A stretch of 64,000 nucleotides of DNA from AWTP1-13 sp963814055 (GTDB lineage: Bacteria; Pseudomonadota; Alphaproteobacteria; Rhizobiales; Hyphomicrobiaceae), in contig CAWFBJ010000023.1 in assembly GCA_963814055.1 (NCBI GenBank), positions 62,001 to 126,000 on the forward strand, in the 5' to 3' direction. Position numbers and translations under genes: made by a program. The notes beneath the pieces were generated by a model. The model did no database searches, had not been told where the DNA came from, and saw only the letters and a program-made list of their open reading frames with translations. Each line of letters opens with the position of its first letter. Position 1 is the first letter of the stretch. Shown here one piece after another: positions 54,630 to 63,828 of the stretch.

Positions 54630-55673
54630 TCAGTTTGTTTTTGTCGCCAAAGCCTTGAGCTTTGCATCGGACGCAACTCGCTTCATGAACGAGTTGTCAA
54701 TGAAGCTCTTGGGGTCGGGTACTTCAGGAATGGTGCCGACAGATTTCATGAATTCCCCGATGTTACTGAGCCATGTGTCGACATCGGACTTGCCTTTGCT
54801 CCGGTCCATGATCTTGACCTGAGCCTCGAGCCCGAACACGGGCCGGTCGGCAAATTCCGATTCCATTCCAGCGTCCGATATCTCCACGCCGCCCTGGGAG
54901 TAGAACTTTTTCATCATCGCCCGTGCGTCCTTCGGATGCGCCCCGATCCAGGCCCACGCGCGCAAGTACACAGCCAGATACCTCGCAACTGCGTCCGGAT
55001 TTTCTTTTGCAAAGTCGGGCCGCGCGATCAAAGCGCCAGGCACGATCGCCCCGGCGTCGTAGCCGCTGCACAGAAGCTTCGTGTTGGCCTTCTCAGCCAG
55101 AGTGTAGTTATTGGGAGCCCAGACACCCGCATAGTCGCCGTTGTTGGATGAGACAGCCGAGATAATCTGCGCTTGGCCGAGGTTCACGAGTTGCACATCG
55201 GTCTTGGCAATTCCCCATTTCTTGAGGCAAGCCTGCACCGAATAGTCGCCTGTGGAATTGGTGGTGAGCAGGATTTTCTGGCCCTTGATGGCGGAAGGGT
55301 CCTTCTTCGCCGCATCGAACTTGTCGGCCCGCACCATCAACACATTGGCCTTCGACTCGTCGTTGGTGATGCCGATGGTGACGAGGCCGAAGCGCGCCGC
55401 GCCAAGCACCGCCGGCACGGAGCCTGTACCGCCGACATCCCAGGCCTTGGCCTGGGCGGCCGCGACCTGCGGCGCACCGGCCGGGAAGGTCGAGAACTCC
55501 GGCACCAGGCCTGCCTCGGCCCAGAATTTATTCTCCGTCGCCACGTAGTACGGCAACGACCAGTAGAGCGCCGGCTGATAACTGACCTTGATCGGGGTCT
55601 GCGCCGCCGCTTGCGGTGCGCTCCCGGCGGCAGTCAGCGCGGCAAGCGCCAGATACGTCAGAATGCGTTTCAT
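54630..55673 (-). CDS. NitT/TauT-type ABC transporter substrate-binding protein
   Basis: The 347-residue protein has a signal peptide (1-24, cleavage after AAA) and a NMT1/SsuA-like binding fold, with ALYWSLPYYVATENKFWAEAGL near the mature N-terminus and the WDVGGTGSVPAVLGA block. It is last in a four-gene minus-strand operon of two permeases and an ATPase. Members of the group bind taurine, nitrate, aliphatic sulfonates or aromatic acids; the ligand cannot be named. Confidence 0.9.
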   Translation of the reverse strand: MKRILTYLALAALTAAGSAPQAAAQTPIKVSYQPALYWSLPYYVATENKFWAEAGLVPEFSTFPAGAPQVAAAQAKAWDVGGTGSVPAVLGAARFGLVTIGITNDESKANVLMVRADKFDAAKKDPSAIKGQKILLTTNSTGDYSVQACLKKWGIAKTDVQLVNLGQAQIISAVSSNNGDYAGVWAPNNYTLAEKANTKLLCSGYDAGAIVPGALIARPDFAKENPDAVARYLAVYLRAWAWIGAHPKDARAMMKKFYSQGGVEISDAGMESEFADRPVFGLEAQVKIMDRSKGKSDVDTWLSNIGEFMKSVGTIPEVPDPKSFIDNSFMKRVASDAKLKALATKTN

Positions 55674-55725
55674 GTTTCCTCTCCCAGGCTTGTTGCGTGC
55701 AACACTATCTCAGTATCGGCCGGCT

Positions 55726-56523
55726 TCAATGTTCGGCACCGACTTTCTCCTCGCGCAACGACCGCCAGATGTGCGTTCGCAGGTGCACAAAGCTTTCCAG
55801 ATCCATGACGTCCTCCACCCGGACATGTCGGTGCCAGTCCTCGGCCTCGCGGACGCTGCGCACGTCTAGAATTTCCTTGATGCGCCCTGGCCGCCGCGTC
55901 ATCACCGCCACCCGGTCGGCGAGGTAGACGGCCTCTTCCACGGCATGGGTGATGAAAAGCACCGTTCGAGGATTGATGCGCGCAATGCGCACCAGCTCTT
56001 CCTGCATGACGATGCGCGTCTGCGCATCCAGTGCGCCGAACGGCTCGTCCATCAGCAGCACTTCCGGCTCGAGCACGTAAGCGCGGGCGATGGCAACACG
56101 CTGCTGCATGCCGCCGGAGAGCTGATGCGGGAACGCCGTCTCGTAGCCTTCCAACCCCATCAGTTTGATGATGCCGGCCACCCGGTCCTGCCGCTCCGCA
56201 GCGAGCATACCCTTGTTGCGCAGACCAAAGGCGATGTTGTCGGCCACGTTCTTCCAGGGGAACAAAGCGAACTGCTGGAATACGACGGCACGGTCCGGCC
56301 CAGGTCCGTGTACCGGCATGCCGCCCACCAGAACGCGCCCGCTCGACGGCACCTCGAACCCCGCGGCCATGCGCAGGCAGGTGGTCTTGCCGCATCCCGA
56401 CGGGCCGACCAGCGCCACGAACTCCTTGTCGGCAACGGTAAGGTCGACATTTTCCAAGGCTGGAAAGGACTGGCCATCCCTCTCGAACTGCCGGCCGACC
56501 TTGTCGAACTCGATGGCGCTCAT
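55726..56523 (-). CDS. NitT/TauT-type ABC transporter ATP-binding protein
   Basis: The 265-residue ATPase has Walker A GPSGCGKTT, Q-loop FQQFALFPWKNV, signature LSGGMQQR, Walker B LLMDEPFGALD and switch histidine in ITHAVEEA. These features place it in the TauB/SsuB/NrtD group. Its ATG at 56523 overlaps the stop of the preceding permease by four bases. Confidence 0.94.
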   Translation of the reverse strand: MSAIEFDKVGRQFERDGQSFPALENVDLTVADKEFVALVGPSGCGKTTCLRMAAGFEVPSSGRVLVGGMPVHGPGPDRAVVFQQFALFPWKNVADNIAFGLRNKGMLAAERQDRVAGIIKLMGLEGYETAFPHQLSGGMQQRVAIARAYVLEPEVLLMDEPFGALDAQTRIVMQEELVRIARINPRTVLFITHAVEEAVYLADRVAVMTRRPGRIKEILDVRSVREAEDWHRHVRVEDVMDLESFVHLRTHIWRSLREEKVGAEH

Positions 56524-57314
56524 GCAAGCCCTCTCCTGCGGCGCACGAACGCCTCGACCTGACGCAGGCCGACATCGATGATCAAGCCGACGAGGCCAAT
56601 GGCGATCATGCCGGCCATCACTGTCGGCGTCGAGATATTGCTCTGGCCCTGCACCATCAGGTAACCCACACCTGCCGACGCCACGATCAACTCCGCACCA
56701 ACGAGCGATTGCCAGCCGAGCCCCGCGCCGATCCGCAGGCCCGCGACGATCGAGGGAAACGACGCCGGCAGCAGCACCTGCAGGATCGTGCGCAGATTGC
56801 CCGTGCCCAGCATCTGCGCCGCCTCGATATACGTGCGGTCGACGAACCGCGCTCCGCGGTAGGCATTGATCAGGCACGGCGGAAAAGCGCCCGAGAAGAT
56901 GATCATGATCGGGCCGCCGATACCGGTTCCAAACCACAGCGCCGCGAATGGCACCCAGGCGATCGGCGCGATGAACCGCAGGCTGTCGAACACCGGCGTG
57001 ACCATGTCGTCGAGCCAGCGGAACCACCCCATCAGCAGACCGAGCGGAACGCCGACTGCTGCCGCCAGCATGAAGCCGTAGGCATACCGCTCGAAGCTGC
57101 GGGCGAGATGTTCGGGCAAGGTCGCGCCTGCGAAAGGCTCGGTCAGCAGATAGAGCGTGCGCGCCAGAACCTCGAACGGCGTCGGCAGAAACTGCTTGGC
57201 GACGAGCCCCGACGCCGACAGGCCCCACCAAAGGCCGAGGAAGCCCAGCAAACCAGACGCTCCGAGTAAAAATATCTCAGTCGATCCGGGTGGGCGGGGC
57301 GTGCTGGGCGTCAT
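56520..57314 (-). CDS. NitT/TauT-type ABC transporter permease (second)
   Basis: The 264-residue inner-membrane protein has about six spans and the coupling loop TYIEAAQMLGTGNLRTILQVLLPASFPSIVAGLRIG, a canonical EAA motif. It differs clearly from the permease encoded just upstream, so the channel is probably a heterodimer. Ten bases separate the two permease genes, and its stop overlaps the ATPase start. Confidence 0.93.
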   Translation of the reverse strand: MTPSTPRPPGSTEIFLLGASGLLGFLGLWWGLSASGLVAKQFLPTPFEVLARTLYLLTEPFAGATLPEHLARSFERYAYGFMLAAAVGVPLGLLMGWFRWLDDMVTPVFDSLRFIAPIAWVPFAALWFGTGIGGPIMIIFSGAFPPCLINAYRGARFVDRTYIEAAQMLGTGNLRTILQVLLPASFPSIVAGLRIGAGLGWQSLVGAELIVASAGVGYLMVQGQSNISTPTVMAGMIAIGLVGLIIDVGLRQVEAFVRRRRGLA

Positions 57315-57324
57315 GCCATCGACC

Positions 57325-58104
57325 TCACGCGCGCACCATCAACCAGGGCATCGCGCGCGTCTCGATTGCGGCCAGAACGCGCGTCGTCCCCCACCCCAAG
57401 GCGCCGACGGCAGCCATGCCCACCATCACCATCGACGGATAGATGTCCTGCTGCGCGACATTGAGCACGCGCCCCAGCCCCGCCAGCGCTCCCACCAGTT
57501 CGGCAGCAACCAGCGTCGTCCACGATGCCTGCAGCGACAGACGCAGGCCCGTGAAAATCATTGGTGCGGCAGCCGGCACCAAAACTTCGCTGGTAAAGCG
57601 CCACCGGCCCGTACCCAGCATGCGCGCCGCCTCGATGAGATGCGGCTCGATGGCGCGCACGCCGGTGAACGTGTTGATCACGGAGGGGACGAACGCGGCG
57701 AAGAAGATGACCATGATCTTGGCGGCATCCCCGAGGCCCAGCCAGAGGATGGCGAGCGGAATCCAGGCAAGCGGTGGGATCGGGCGTATGAGCAGAAAAA
57801 CTGGATTGATCAGTGCCTCGGCGCGGCGGTTCCAGCCCATCAGGAGCCCGAGCGGTATTCCGAATGCGGCTGCGACCACAAAGCCCATCACGACAAGCTT
57901 CAGGCTGTGGAGCGCATGTGAAAGCAAGGTGCCGTCGGCATAGCCCGTTGTCATGATTTGTTTGGCGGACTGCCAGAACTGGACAGGAGAGGGAAAGCGC
58001 AGCGTATCGATGGTGCCCGTCACCATTGTCAGCACGGCCCACAAGGCAAGCAGGCAGGCTATGGTCGCGGCACCGATCATCGACCGGCGGGAAATTCCCA
58101 TCAT
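57325..58104 (-). CDS. NitT/TauT-type ABC transporter permease (first)
   Basis: The 259-residue membrane protein has six spans and the EAA loop PHLIEAARMLGTGRWRFTSEVLVPAAAPMIFTGLRLS. It is the first gene of the operon, about 180 bases from the divergent reductase gene. Importers of this family usually have a single permease type; two different ones in one operon occur in a subset. Confidence 0.92.
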   Translation of the reverse strand: MMGISRRSMIGAATIACLLALWAVLTMVTGTIDTLRFPSPVQFWQSAKQIMTTGYADGTLLSHALHSLKLVVMGFVVAAAFGIPLGLLMGWNRRAEALINPVFLLIRPIPPLAWIPLAILWLGLGDAAKIMVIFFAAFVPSVINTFTGVRAIEPHLIEAARMLGTGRWRFTSEVLVPAAAPMIFTGLRLSLQASWTTLVAAELVGALAGLGRVLNVAQQDIYPSMVMVGMAAVGALGWGTTRVLAAIETRAMPWLMVRA

Positions 58105-58284
58105 GTCGCTCCACTCATGCGCTGCCGGCGGTCTGAAAATGCCGCATATGCGGCAGTGAACCGTCGACGGAGCGGCGTTCTAGCATAACCAGTAGACCTT
58201 CGCCCGCGCATGGCGGAACATGGCGGTTCCGCACAGCACTGTTTCTCGATGCGGCCGCATTCCGCCGACCCAGGGAGAACACAA

Positions 58285-59289
58285 ATGGCAGCGATCGCCA
58301 ATCGCCAGATCCTTCTGGTGGAGACGCCCAAGGACAAACTGGGACCCCAGCATTTCCGCCTCACCGACGCGCCAATGCCCGCGCCCCTGGACGGCGAGGC
58401 CCTTCTGCGCGTTCGCTACATCTCGCTCGACGCTGCCAACCGCGCCTGGATGCAGGGCGCAACCTATCGGGAAGCAGTCGGGGCCGGATCGGTCATGGCC
58501 GGTGGCGCAATTGCCGAGGTCATGGAAAGCAAGGCACCGGGCTTTGGGGTGGGCGACCTGGTTTTCGCCGACACGGGTTGGCAGGATTATGTCGCGCTGG
58601 CTGGTAAGCGGCTCATGAAGGTGCCCAAGGTCGAGCCGATGACGCATCTGCTGAGCGTCTACGGCGTTGCCGGGCTTACGGCCTACTTCGGACTTCTGCG
58701 CATCGCCGATCCGAAACCGGGGGAGACGGTGGTGGTGTCGGCCGCAGCTGGCTCAGTCGGCACCCTCGTCGGGCAGATTGCCAAGATCAAGGGTTGCCGC
58801 GTGGTCGGCATCGCCGGCGGGCAGCAGAAGTGCAACTGGCTCGTCAAGGACCTCGGCTTCGACGCCGCCGTCGACTACAAGGCCGGTCCGGTCTTCAAGT
58901 CGCTGAAGCAGGCCGCCCCGAAAGGCATCGACGTCTATTTCGACAACGTCGGCGGCGACATTCTGGAAGCGTGCCTGTTCCAGATGAACACCGGCGGCCG
59001 CGTCTCCTGCTGCGGGGCAATTTCTGCCTACGACGGCGCGGCGCCCCCGGCGGGTCCGCGCGGCGTGCCCGGCCTCATCGTCGTAAAGCGCCTCACGCTC
59101 AAGGGCTTCATTGTCACCGACTTCTTCGCCGAACGCGACAAGGCCATCGCCGACCTGCAGTCCTGGGTCTCGGCAGGCAAGCTCAAAATCGAAGAAGACG
59201 TGATCGACGGCTTGGAAAACACCCCGCGCGCGCTCATCGGGCTCCTTGCTGGCGAGAACCGCGGCAAGCGCATGGTCAAGGTTGCCTAG
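58285..59289 (+). CDS. NADP-dependent MDR-family oxidoreductase (CurA/leukotriene B4 dehydrogenase-like)
   Basis: The 334-residue zinc-free medium-chain reductase has the NADP-binding motif VSAAAGSVGTLVGQIAKIKGCRVVG and the family FDNVGGDILEACL block. Relatives reduce alpha,beta-unsaturated ketones, curcumin or oxidised eicosanoids with NADPH. The ATG at 58285 has AGGGAGAA seven bases upstream; a frame extension to 58210 has no such site. It is divergent from the ABC importer and convergent with the methyltransferase-like genes. Confidence 0.92.
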   Translation: MAAIANRQILLVETPKDKLGPQHFRLTDAPMPAPLDGEALLRVRYISLDAANRAWMQGATYREAVGAGSVMAGGAIAEVMESKAPGFGVGDLVFADTGWQDYVALAGKRLMKVPKVEPMTHLLSVYGVAGLTAYFGLLRIADPKPGETVVVSAAAGSVGTLVGQIAKIKGCRVVGIAGGQQKCNWLVKDLGFDAAVDYKAGPVFKSLKQAAPKGIDVYFDNVGGDILEACLFQMNTGGRVSCCGAISAYDGAAPPAGPRGVPGLIVVKRLTLKGFIVTDFFAERDKAIADLQSWVSAGKLKIEEDVIDGLENTPRALIGLLAGENRGKRMVKVA

Positions 59290-59313
59290 CCGCAGCCGGC
59301 GGCGCTTGTTGTC

Positions 59314-60141
59314 CTATTGGCGGGTCGCCTGCCACTTGGCTTCGGTGCTGCCGGCCTTGCCGGTGCCTTCCATGGAATTGCCCTTCACCGACCCGGCGTA
59401 CTGCGTGTCTCCTGCCGTGAAGGCGATCTGATCGCCGTTGAGCCTACCCTGGGTGATCGGGGCAATCACGTTGCCGGTTTTGAGCGTGCCGGTGAACGCC
59501 TGGTACTGCTGATCGATCGCGAGCTCGCTCTGGCCCATCTGCCACTTTCCGCCGGCCTTGGCCGGCACGATCCACAGGTAGGCCTTGCAGAACGAATTGC
59601 AGCCCTCGGTAACGGCAGCCGAGTCGTCCGGCTCCCAGTCACCCATGGTGAAGGAATTGGAGACCACGCGGGTACCTGCCTTCATGTCGAGCAAGGTGGG
59701 CCTCAGGCGGACATTGAGGCCTGGGAGTAGGAACAACGTCACCACTGTCGCCTGCGAGAAGTCACTCTCGAATATGTCGCCGTGGGCAAATGTCGCTTTG
59801 TCGGTAACGCCCGCCTGCACCGCGTTGCGCTTGGCCAGCTCGGCCAAGTCGGGGTTGTATTCGATGCCGTGCGCCTTGATCCCGCGCTTGGCCGCCGTGA
59901 TGACGGTACGACCGTCGCCCGAACCCAGATCGATCACGTAGTCCTGCGGCGTGGCCTTGGCCATGTCCAGCATGCGATCGACCAGGCTTTGTGGCGTCGG
60001 CACCCAGACGACGTCCTTGCCCGGTTGACCGGATTTGGGCTCGTAATTGGTCGCGGGCTGGGCCAGGGCGGTCGTGCCCATCGCCAACAGGCTCGCGCCG
60101 ACGACAGCCAACCATTGCGGTGAACGCTGCTTGAGGCTCAT
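59314..60141 (-). CDS. Exported SAM-methyltransferase-like protein (paralogue 1)
   Basis: The 275-residue protein has a signal peptide (1-27, ALA cleavage) before a class I methyltransferase-like Rossmann domain with VIDLGSGDGRTVITAA (motif I, 69-84) and GIEYNPDLAELAKRNA (motif II). After about residue 180 comes a separate strand-rich segment (WQMGQSELAIDQQYQAFTG...) that resembles a small binding domain. GGAGAAG precedes the ATG at 60141. It is 62 bases from a paralogue that is very similar throughout. S-adenosylmethionine is not known in the periplasm, so either the signal is a membrane anchor or the fold has a new role. Confidence 0.82.
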   Translation of the reverse strand: MSLKQRSPQWLAVVGASLLAMGTTALAQPATNYEPKSGQPGKDVVWVPTPQSLVDRMLDMAKATPQDYVIDLGSGDGRTVITAAKRGIKAHGIEYNPDLAELAKRNAVQAGVTDKATFAHGDIFESDFSQATVVTLFLLPGLNVRLRPTLLDMKAGTRVVSNSFTMGDWEPDDSAAVTEGCNSFCKAYLWIVPAKAGGKWQMGQSELAIDQQYQAFTGTLKTGNVIAPITQGRLNGDQIAFTAGDTQYAGSVKGNSMEGTGKAGSTEAKWQATRQ

Positions 60142-60203
60142 GATCTTCTCCGTTCGAACGCGCCGATAAGCTGCACCCGTGCCATTCGTTCCCAATCAAC
60201 GCG

Positions 60204-61037
60204 CTATTTTGCGGCCCGCGTGGCCTGCCACTTGGCTTCGCCGCCGTCCGCCTTGCTCGCACCGTCGATGGCGTTGCCGGCGACCGTGCCCGTATACTGC
60301 GTACCTCCGGCACTGAAGGCAATCCGATCGCCGCTCATCTTGCCGTTGGTGATCGGGGCAATGACGTTGCCGGTCTTGAGCCGGCCCGACATCGCCTGGT
60401 ACTTCTGCTCGAGAACGAGTTCGCTCTGGCCCATCTGCCACGTGCCTTCGACTTGCGCAGGCACGATCCAGAGGCTGGCCTTGCAGAAGGACGAGCAGCC
60501 GGGCGGGGCCTCCACTCGATCGTCCGGCTCCCAGTCGCCCATCATGAAGGTGTTCGAAACCACGCGCGTGCCGGGCTTCATCTTCAGGATGGTCGGACGG
60601 AGCTTGATGTTGAGATCGGTGAGCAGGAACAGGGTCAGCACTGTCGCTTGCGAGAAATCGGTCTCGAAAATGTCGGCTTCCACGAAGGTGGCCTGGTCCG
60701 CAACGCCCTCCCTTTTGGCGTTGCCTTTGGCCAGTGCGACCATTTCCGGGTTATATTCAACGCCGTGGGCCTTGATACCGCGCTTGGCCGCCGTGATGAC
60801 AGTGCGGCCGTCGCCGGAGCCCAGATCGATTACATAATCCTGCGGGGTGGCCTTCGCCATGTCGAGCATGCGATCGACCAGCGTCTGGGGAGTCGGCACC
60901 CAGACGACGTCCTTGCCTTCCTGGCCGACTTTGGGCGTATAGCCCGTCGCGGGCTGCGCCAGCGCGGCGCTCCCCACCGCCAGCGTCGCGACACACATCA
61001 AGGCAAACGATCCGCACAGCGCGCGCGACGCCATCAT
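60204..61037 (-). CDS. Exported SAM-methyltransferase-like protein (paralogue 2)
   Basis: The 277-residue protein repeats the layout of the downstream copy: signal peptide, PKVGQEGKDVVWVPTPQTL, the methyltransferase-like motif I DLGSGDGRT, GVEYNPEMVALAKGNA, and the C-terminal TGNVIAPITNG strand region. The first of two adjacent ATGs at 61037 is chosen because GGAG lies six bases upstream; one at 61043 is too close. Both copies are full length, with no sign of decay. The pair arose by tandem duplication. Confidence 0.82.
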   Translation of the reverse strand: MMASRALCGSFALMCVATLAVGSAALAQPATGYTPKVGQEGKDVVWVPTPQTLVDRMLDMAKATPQDYVIDLGSGDGRTVITAAKRGIKAHGVEYNPEMVALAKGNAKREGVADQATFVEADIFETDFSQATVLTLFLLTDLNIKLRPTILKMKPGTRVVSNTFMMGDWEPDDRVEAPPGCSSFCKASLWIVPAQVEGTWQMGQSELVLEQKYQAMSGRLKTGNVIAPITNGKMSGDRIAFSAGGTQYTGTVAGNAIDGASKADGGEAKWQATRAAK

Positions 61038-61156
61038 GCTCATCTCCGGTTACACCTGATCCGCCACCTTCACGCAGCGATTTAAAGGCAGGCAACGACG
61101 CCGGTTTCATGGCATCCCGGCGCCGTCGTTGACCAGAGATTTCTTGGCCGAGGCCG

Positions 61157-62257
61157 CTACTTCGGGGCCTTGACCGCGAGCAGCAGGTTGGACTCGTGCG
61201 GCCGCCACCGGTAGCCGACGCCGAAATCGAGCTGCGGCGGGTTGGACCGGCGATAGACGTCGTTGAGCTTGCTTTGATAGTTCGCGTTGAACAGCGGGAT
61301 CGGCCCCCGGTATCGCCCAAATGGGCGAAGCTGCCAGGCTTCCGAGCTGAAATAGCGCACGGGAATCCCGAAGTCGTCCTGGACCAAGGCCACGGTGCGG
61401 TCGAGGAGGAAACCGCGCATCGTGGAGAAGCCGTTGCTGTGCAGAAGATATGACGCGCTCTTGATGAAGCCGTCAGCCGCGCCGAGCGTCTCGCAGAATT
61501 TGAGGAAGCCGGTCTTTTTCAGGCCGTGATCGGATACGTCGGTCTGCACATAATAGAGCGTCTGCTGCGGGGTGCCTTCGCCGCCCGAGAACACGATCTT
61601 GGCGGCCGGGGCCGCGTCACGCGCTCCGCCCGCAACGACCTGCCCATCAGCGTCGATGCTGATCAGCGTGACCTCGTGAACGGTCTTCCCGGACCGGGCG
61701 AGGAAAAGATAGATCACCGGCAGCACGCCCTTCAGCCTGTTGGAGCTGAACGTGGCCCGCATCTGCTTGGTCCTGAAGAAGCTGTAGTCGAGTGACGAGC
61801 CCACCGACTGGCGCAGGCCGGCCAGCGCATACCCCATGGACCGCCGGGACGCGTCCGTGACCACCGGGACCTGGCCGACCGGTTCCAGGCCGCTCATCAC
61901 ATAGGTCGTACGGTTCGGAAAGAATGCATCAACGTACAGAAAGTCGGGGCCGCTGAACATGTACAGCACCACCGGCTGCGGGTCGGTGAGATTGGCAGCC
62001 GACCACGCCCGGATCCTTGCAAGGCGGCGGACCTCGAGGCCCGACCACGCTTGGTTGAGCGCTCGTGCGTGCTGCTGCCATGCCGCGTCGCGTGTCAGCG
62101 CCGTGAGCGGCGAATCCGCAGCCGGCTCCAGTCCTGCCAGGTATCGCGCCACGTCATTGGGCTTGGCACCTTCCACCGCCCATGCGCGCGGAGCAGACGC
62201 GATAACAAGCAGGGCCAGCAGGCCGACGGCCTTGGCCAGGTTTCGTCTCGTGAACAT
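61157..62257 (-). CDS. Exported protein of unknown function
   Basis: The 366-residue protein has a signal peptide (MFTRRNLAKAVGLLALLVIASAPRAWA, cleavage near 27-28) and a globular region with no family that I can name. Notable stretches are VLYMFSGPDFLYVDAFFPNRTTYVMSGLEPVG and YYVQTDVSDHGLKKTGF. The ATG at 62257 has AGGAG upstream at 12 bases, longer than usual. It is 119 bases upstream of the methyltransferase-like pair on the same strand, and 5 bases downstream of the permease stop, so it may form one operon with them. Confidence 0.7.
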   Translation of the reverse strand: MFTRRNLAKAVGLLALLVIASAPRAWAVEGAKPNDVARYLAGLEPAADSPLTALTRDAAWQQHARALNQAWSGLEVRRLARIRAWSAANLTDPQPVVLYMFSGPDFLYVDAFFPNRTTYVMSGLEPVGQVPVVTDASRRSMGYALAGLRQSVGSSLDYSFFRTKQMRATFSSNRLKGVLPVIYLFLARSGKTVHEVTLISIDADGQVVAGGARDAAPAAKIVFSGGEGTPQQTLYYVQTDVSDHGLKKTGFLKFCETLGAADGFIKSASYLLHSNGFSTMRGFLLDRTVALVQDDFGIPVRYFSSEAWQLRPFGRYRGPIPLFNANYQSKLNDVYRRSNPPQLDFGVGYRWRPHESNLLLAVKAPK

Positions 62258-62262
62258 GGGCG

Positions 62263-63621
62263 TCAGAGGCTCCTTGCGTGGGTACGCGGATATCTTAGAG
62301 ACAGTGCGAAGATCAACAAGCCCGTCAGCATCATGACCGTTCCTGCCAGCGCCTGCGCCGGCCTCTCCAGGACAAGGTTGATCATCATGAAGAGCGAAAC
62401 GGCCAGAAACACCAGCGGAGTAAACGGATAGCCCCATACCCGGTAAGGGCGGGGCAATTCCGGCTGGGTGAAACGAAGCACAATAACCCCAAGGACGGTA
62501 AGAAACGACGAAACCGTCAGGCTAAATTGAATGAATTCCAGGATCGACTCGAAGCCTTGCGTCAGCAACAGCACCGTCACCACCACGAGTTGGAACAGCA
62601 CGGCAAGGGTCGGCACACCGCTGGCCGCGCGGCGCGCGAACGGCGACAGCAACGGGAAATCCTCGCCCATGACCATGATCACCCGGGGGCCGATCCACAT
62701 CATGGCGCTGACCGTCGAAACGAGGCCGATGCAGATCAGGGCACCCACGATGCGTCCACCCAAGTCGCCGAAGATATGATGACCGGCGATGACCGCAACG
62801 TCGAGCTGGCCGGAGATTTGATCGATCGGCGTACTGTAGAGAAACACGGCATTGAGGCCCACGTACAGCAACGTCACAGTCACCACGGCGACGATCACCG
62901 AGTACGGCAAGGTCCGCCTCGGGTCGCGTACCTCGCCGGCGATGTAGGTCACAGCGTTCCAGCCGGCATAGGAATACATGACGAACGCCAGACTGACCGC
63001 AAAGGCTGGACTCGCGATATGGCCAGCGTCCCTGGCGGAGGGTGCAAACGAAATCGACGAAGGGGTACCGAGCGCAAAGGCTGCAACAATGAACACAACG
63101 ATCAGCACAACCTTGATAAAGGTCGACACGTTCTGGAATGCACTCGCTCGATTGATCCCCCGCAAATGCACCAGCGCAATCGACCAGACCAGGACGAGCG
63201 CGAGAGCAAGCGGAGGTACACCCGGCACGACACCCGCGAAATAACCGCCGAAGGCCATTGCCGCAAGTGCGGTGGGTGCCGTGAAGCCGACCGTCGCCGA
63301 TACCCACCCGGCCATGAACCCGACCGCACGGTGGTAAATCCGCGACAGGAAGTTGTACTCACCGCCCGAGCGGGGAAATGCTGTAGCGAGTTCCGCGTAG
63401 GACAGGGCTCCGCACAGCGATATGACGCCGCCGATGACCCACAGCATCAGTAGCGTGAAGCCGGAGGGGAGATCTTTGACCTGAAAGCCCAGGCTCGTGA
63501 AGACGCCGATGCCGATCATGTTCGCCACGGCAAGGGCCGTTGCCGTGACCATGGTGACGGGCGCAATAGCGGCCGCACCTTTGTTGGCGGGCACAGCCCT
63601 GCTCGAGCTCGGAGGCGTCAT
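62263..63621 (-). CDS. APC-superfamily amino acid permease
   Basis: The 452-residue membrane protein has about twelve spans with the APC signature in span 1 (NMIGIGVFTSLGFQ) and the motif SYAELATAFPRSGGEYNFLSRIYHRAVGFMAGW in the second and third spans. It transports amino acids or amines, coupled to protons or as an exchanger. The start at 63621 is chosen because the preceding 19 codons are not typical for the family; the ribosome binding site there is weak. It is the first gene of the possible operon with the exported proteins. Confidence 0.9.
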   Translation of the reverse strand: MTPPSSSRAVPANKGAAAIAPVTMVTATALAVANMIGIGVFTSLGFQVKDLPSGFTLLMLWVIGGVISLCGALSYAELATAFPRSGGEYNFLSRIYHRAVGFMAGWVSATVGFTAPTALAAMAFGGYFAGVVPGVPPLALALVLVWSIALVHLRGINRASAFQNVSTFIKVVLIVVFIVAAFALGTPSSISFAPSARDAGHIASPAFAVSLAFVMYSYAGWNAVTYIAGEVRDPRRTLPYSVIVAVVTVTLLYVGLNAVFLYSTPIDQISGQLDVAVIAGHHIFGDLGGRIVGALICIGLVSTVSAMMWIGPRVIMVMGEDFPLLSPFARRAASGVPTLAVLFQLVVVTVLLLTQGFESILEFIQFSLTVSSFLTVLGVIVLRFTQPELPRPYRVWGYPFTPLVFLAVSLFMMINLVLERPAQALAGTVMMLTGLLIFALSLRYPRTHARSL

Positions 63622-63828
63622 GCGATCTTGATAAGCCAAGTGCCGCCAGCAGACCATCGCGCCACAGAGGCTGAGCACGATTCGAGATTAACCCTCAGCG
63701 TTTTCTATCCTGAGAGTGGCGGCAATGCCCATTTTGCCGACATGATTGGCCGCTAACCCGGCACCCGCCGCCAAATTCTAGTCTTATGAAAGCCGTGTGT
63801 TATTGCAGCCGCGCCGAGATCGGATCGC

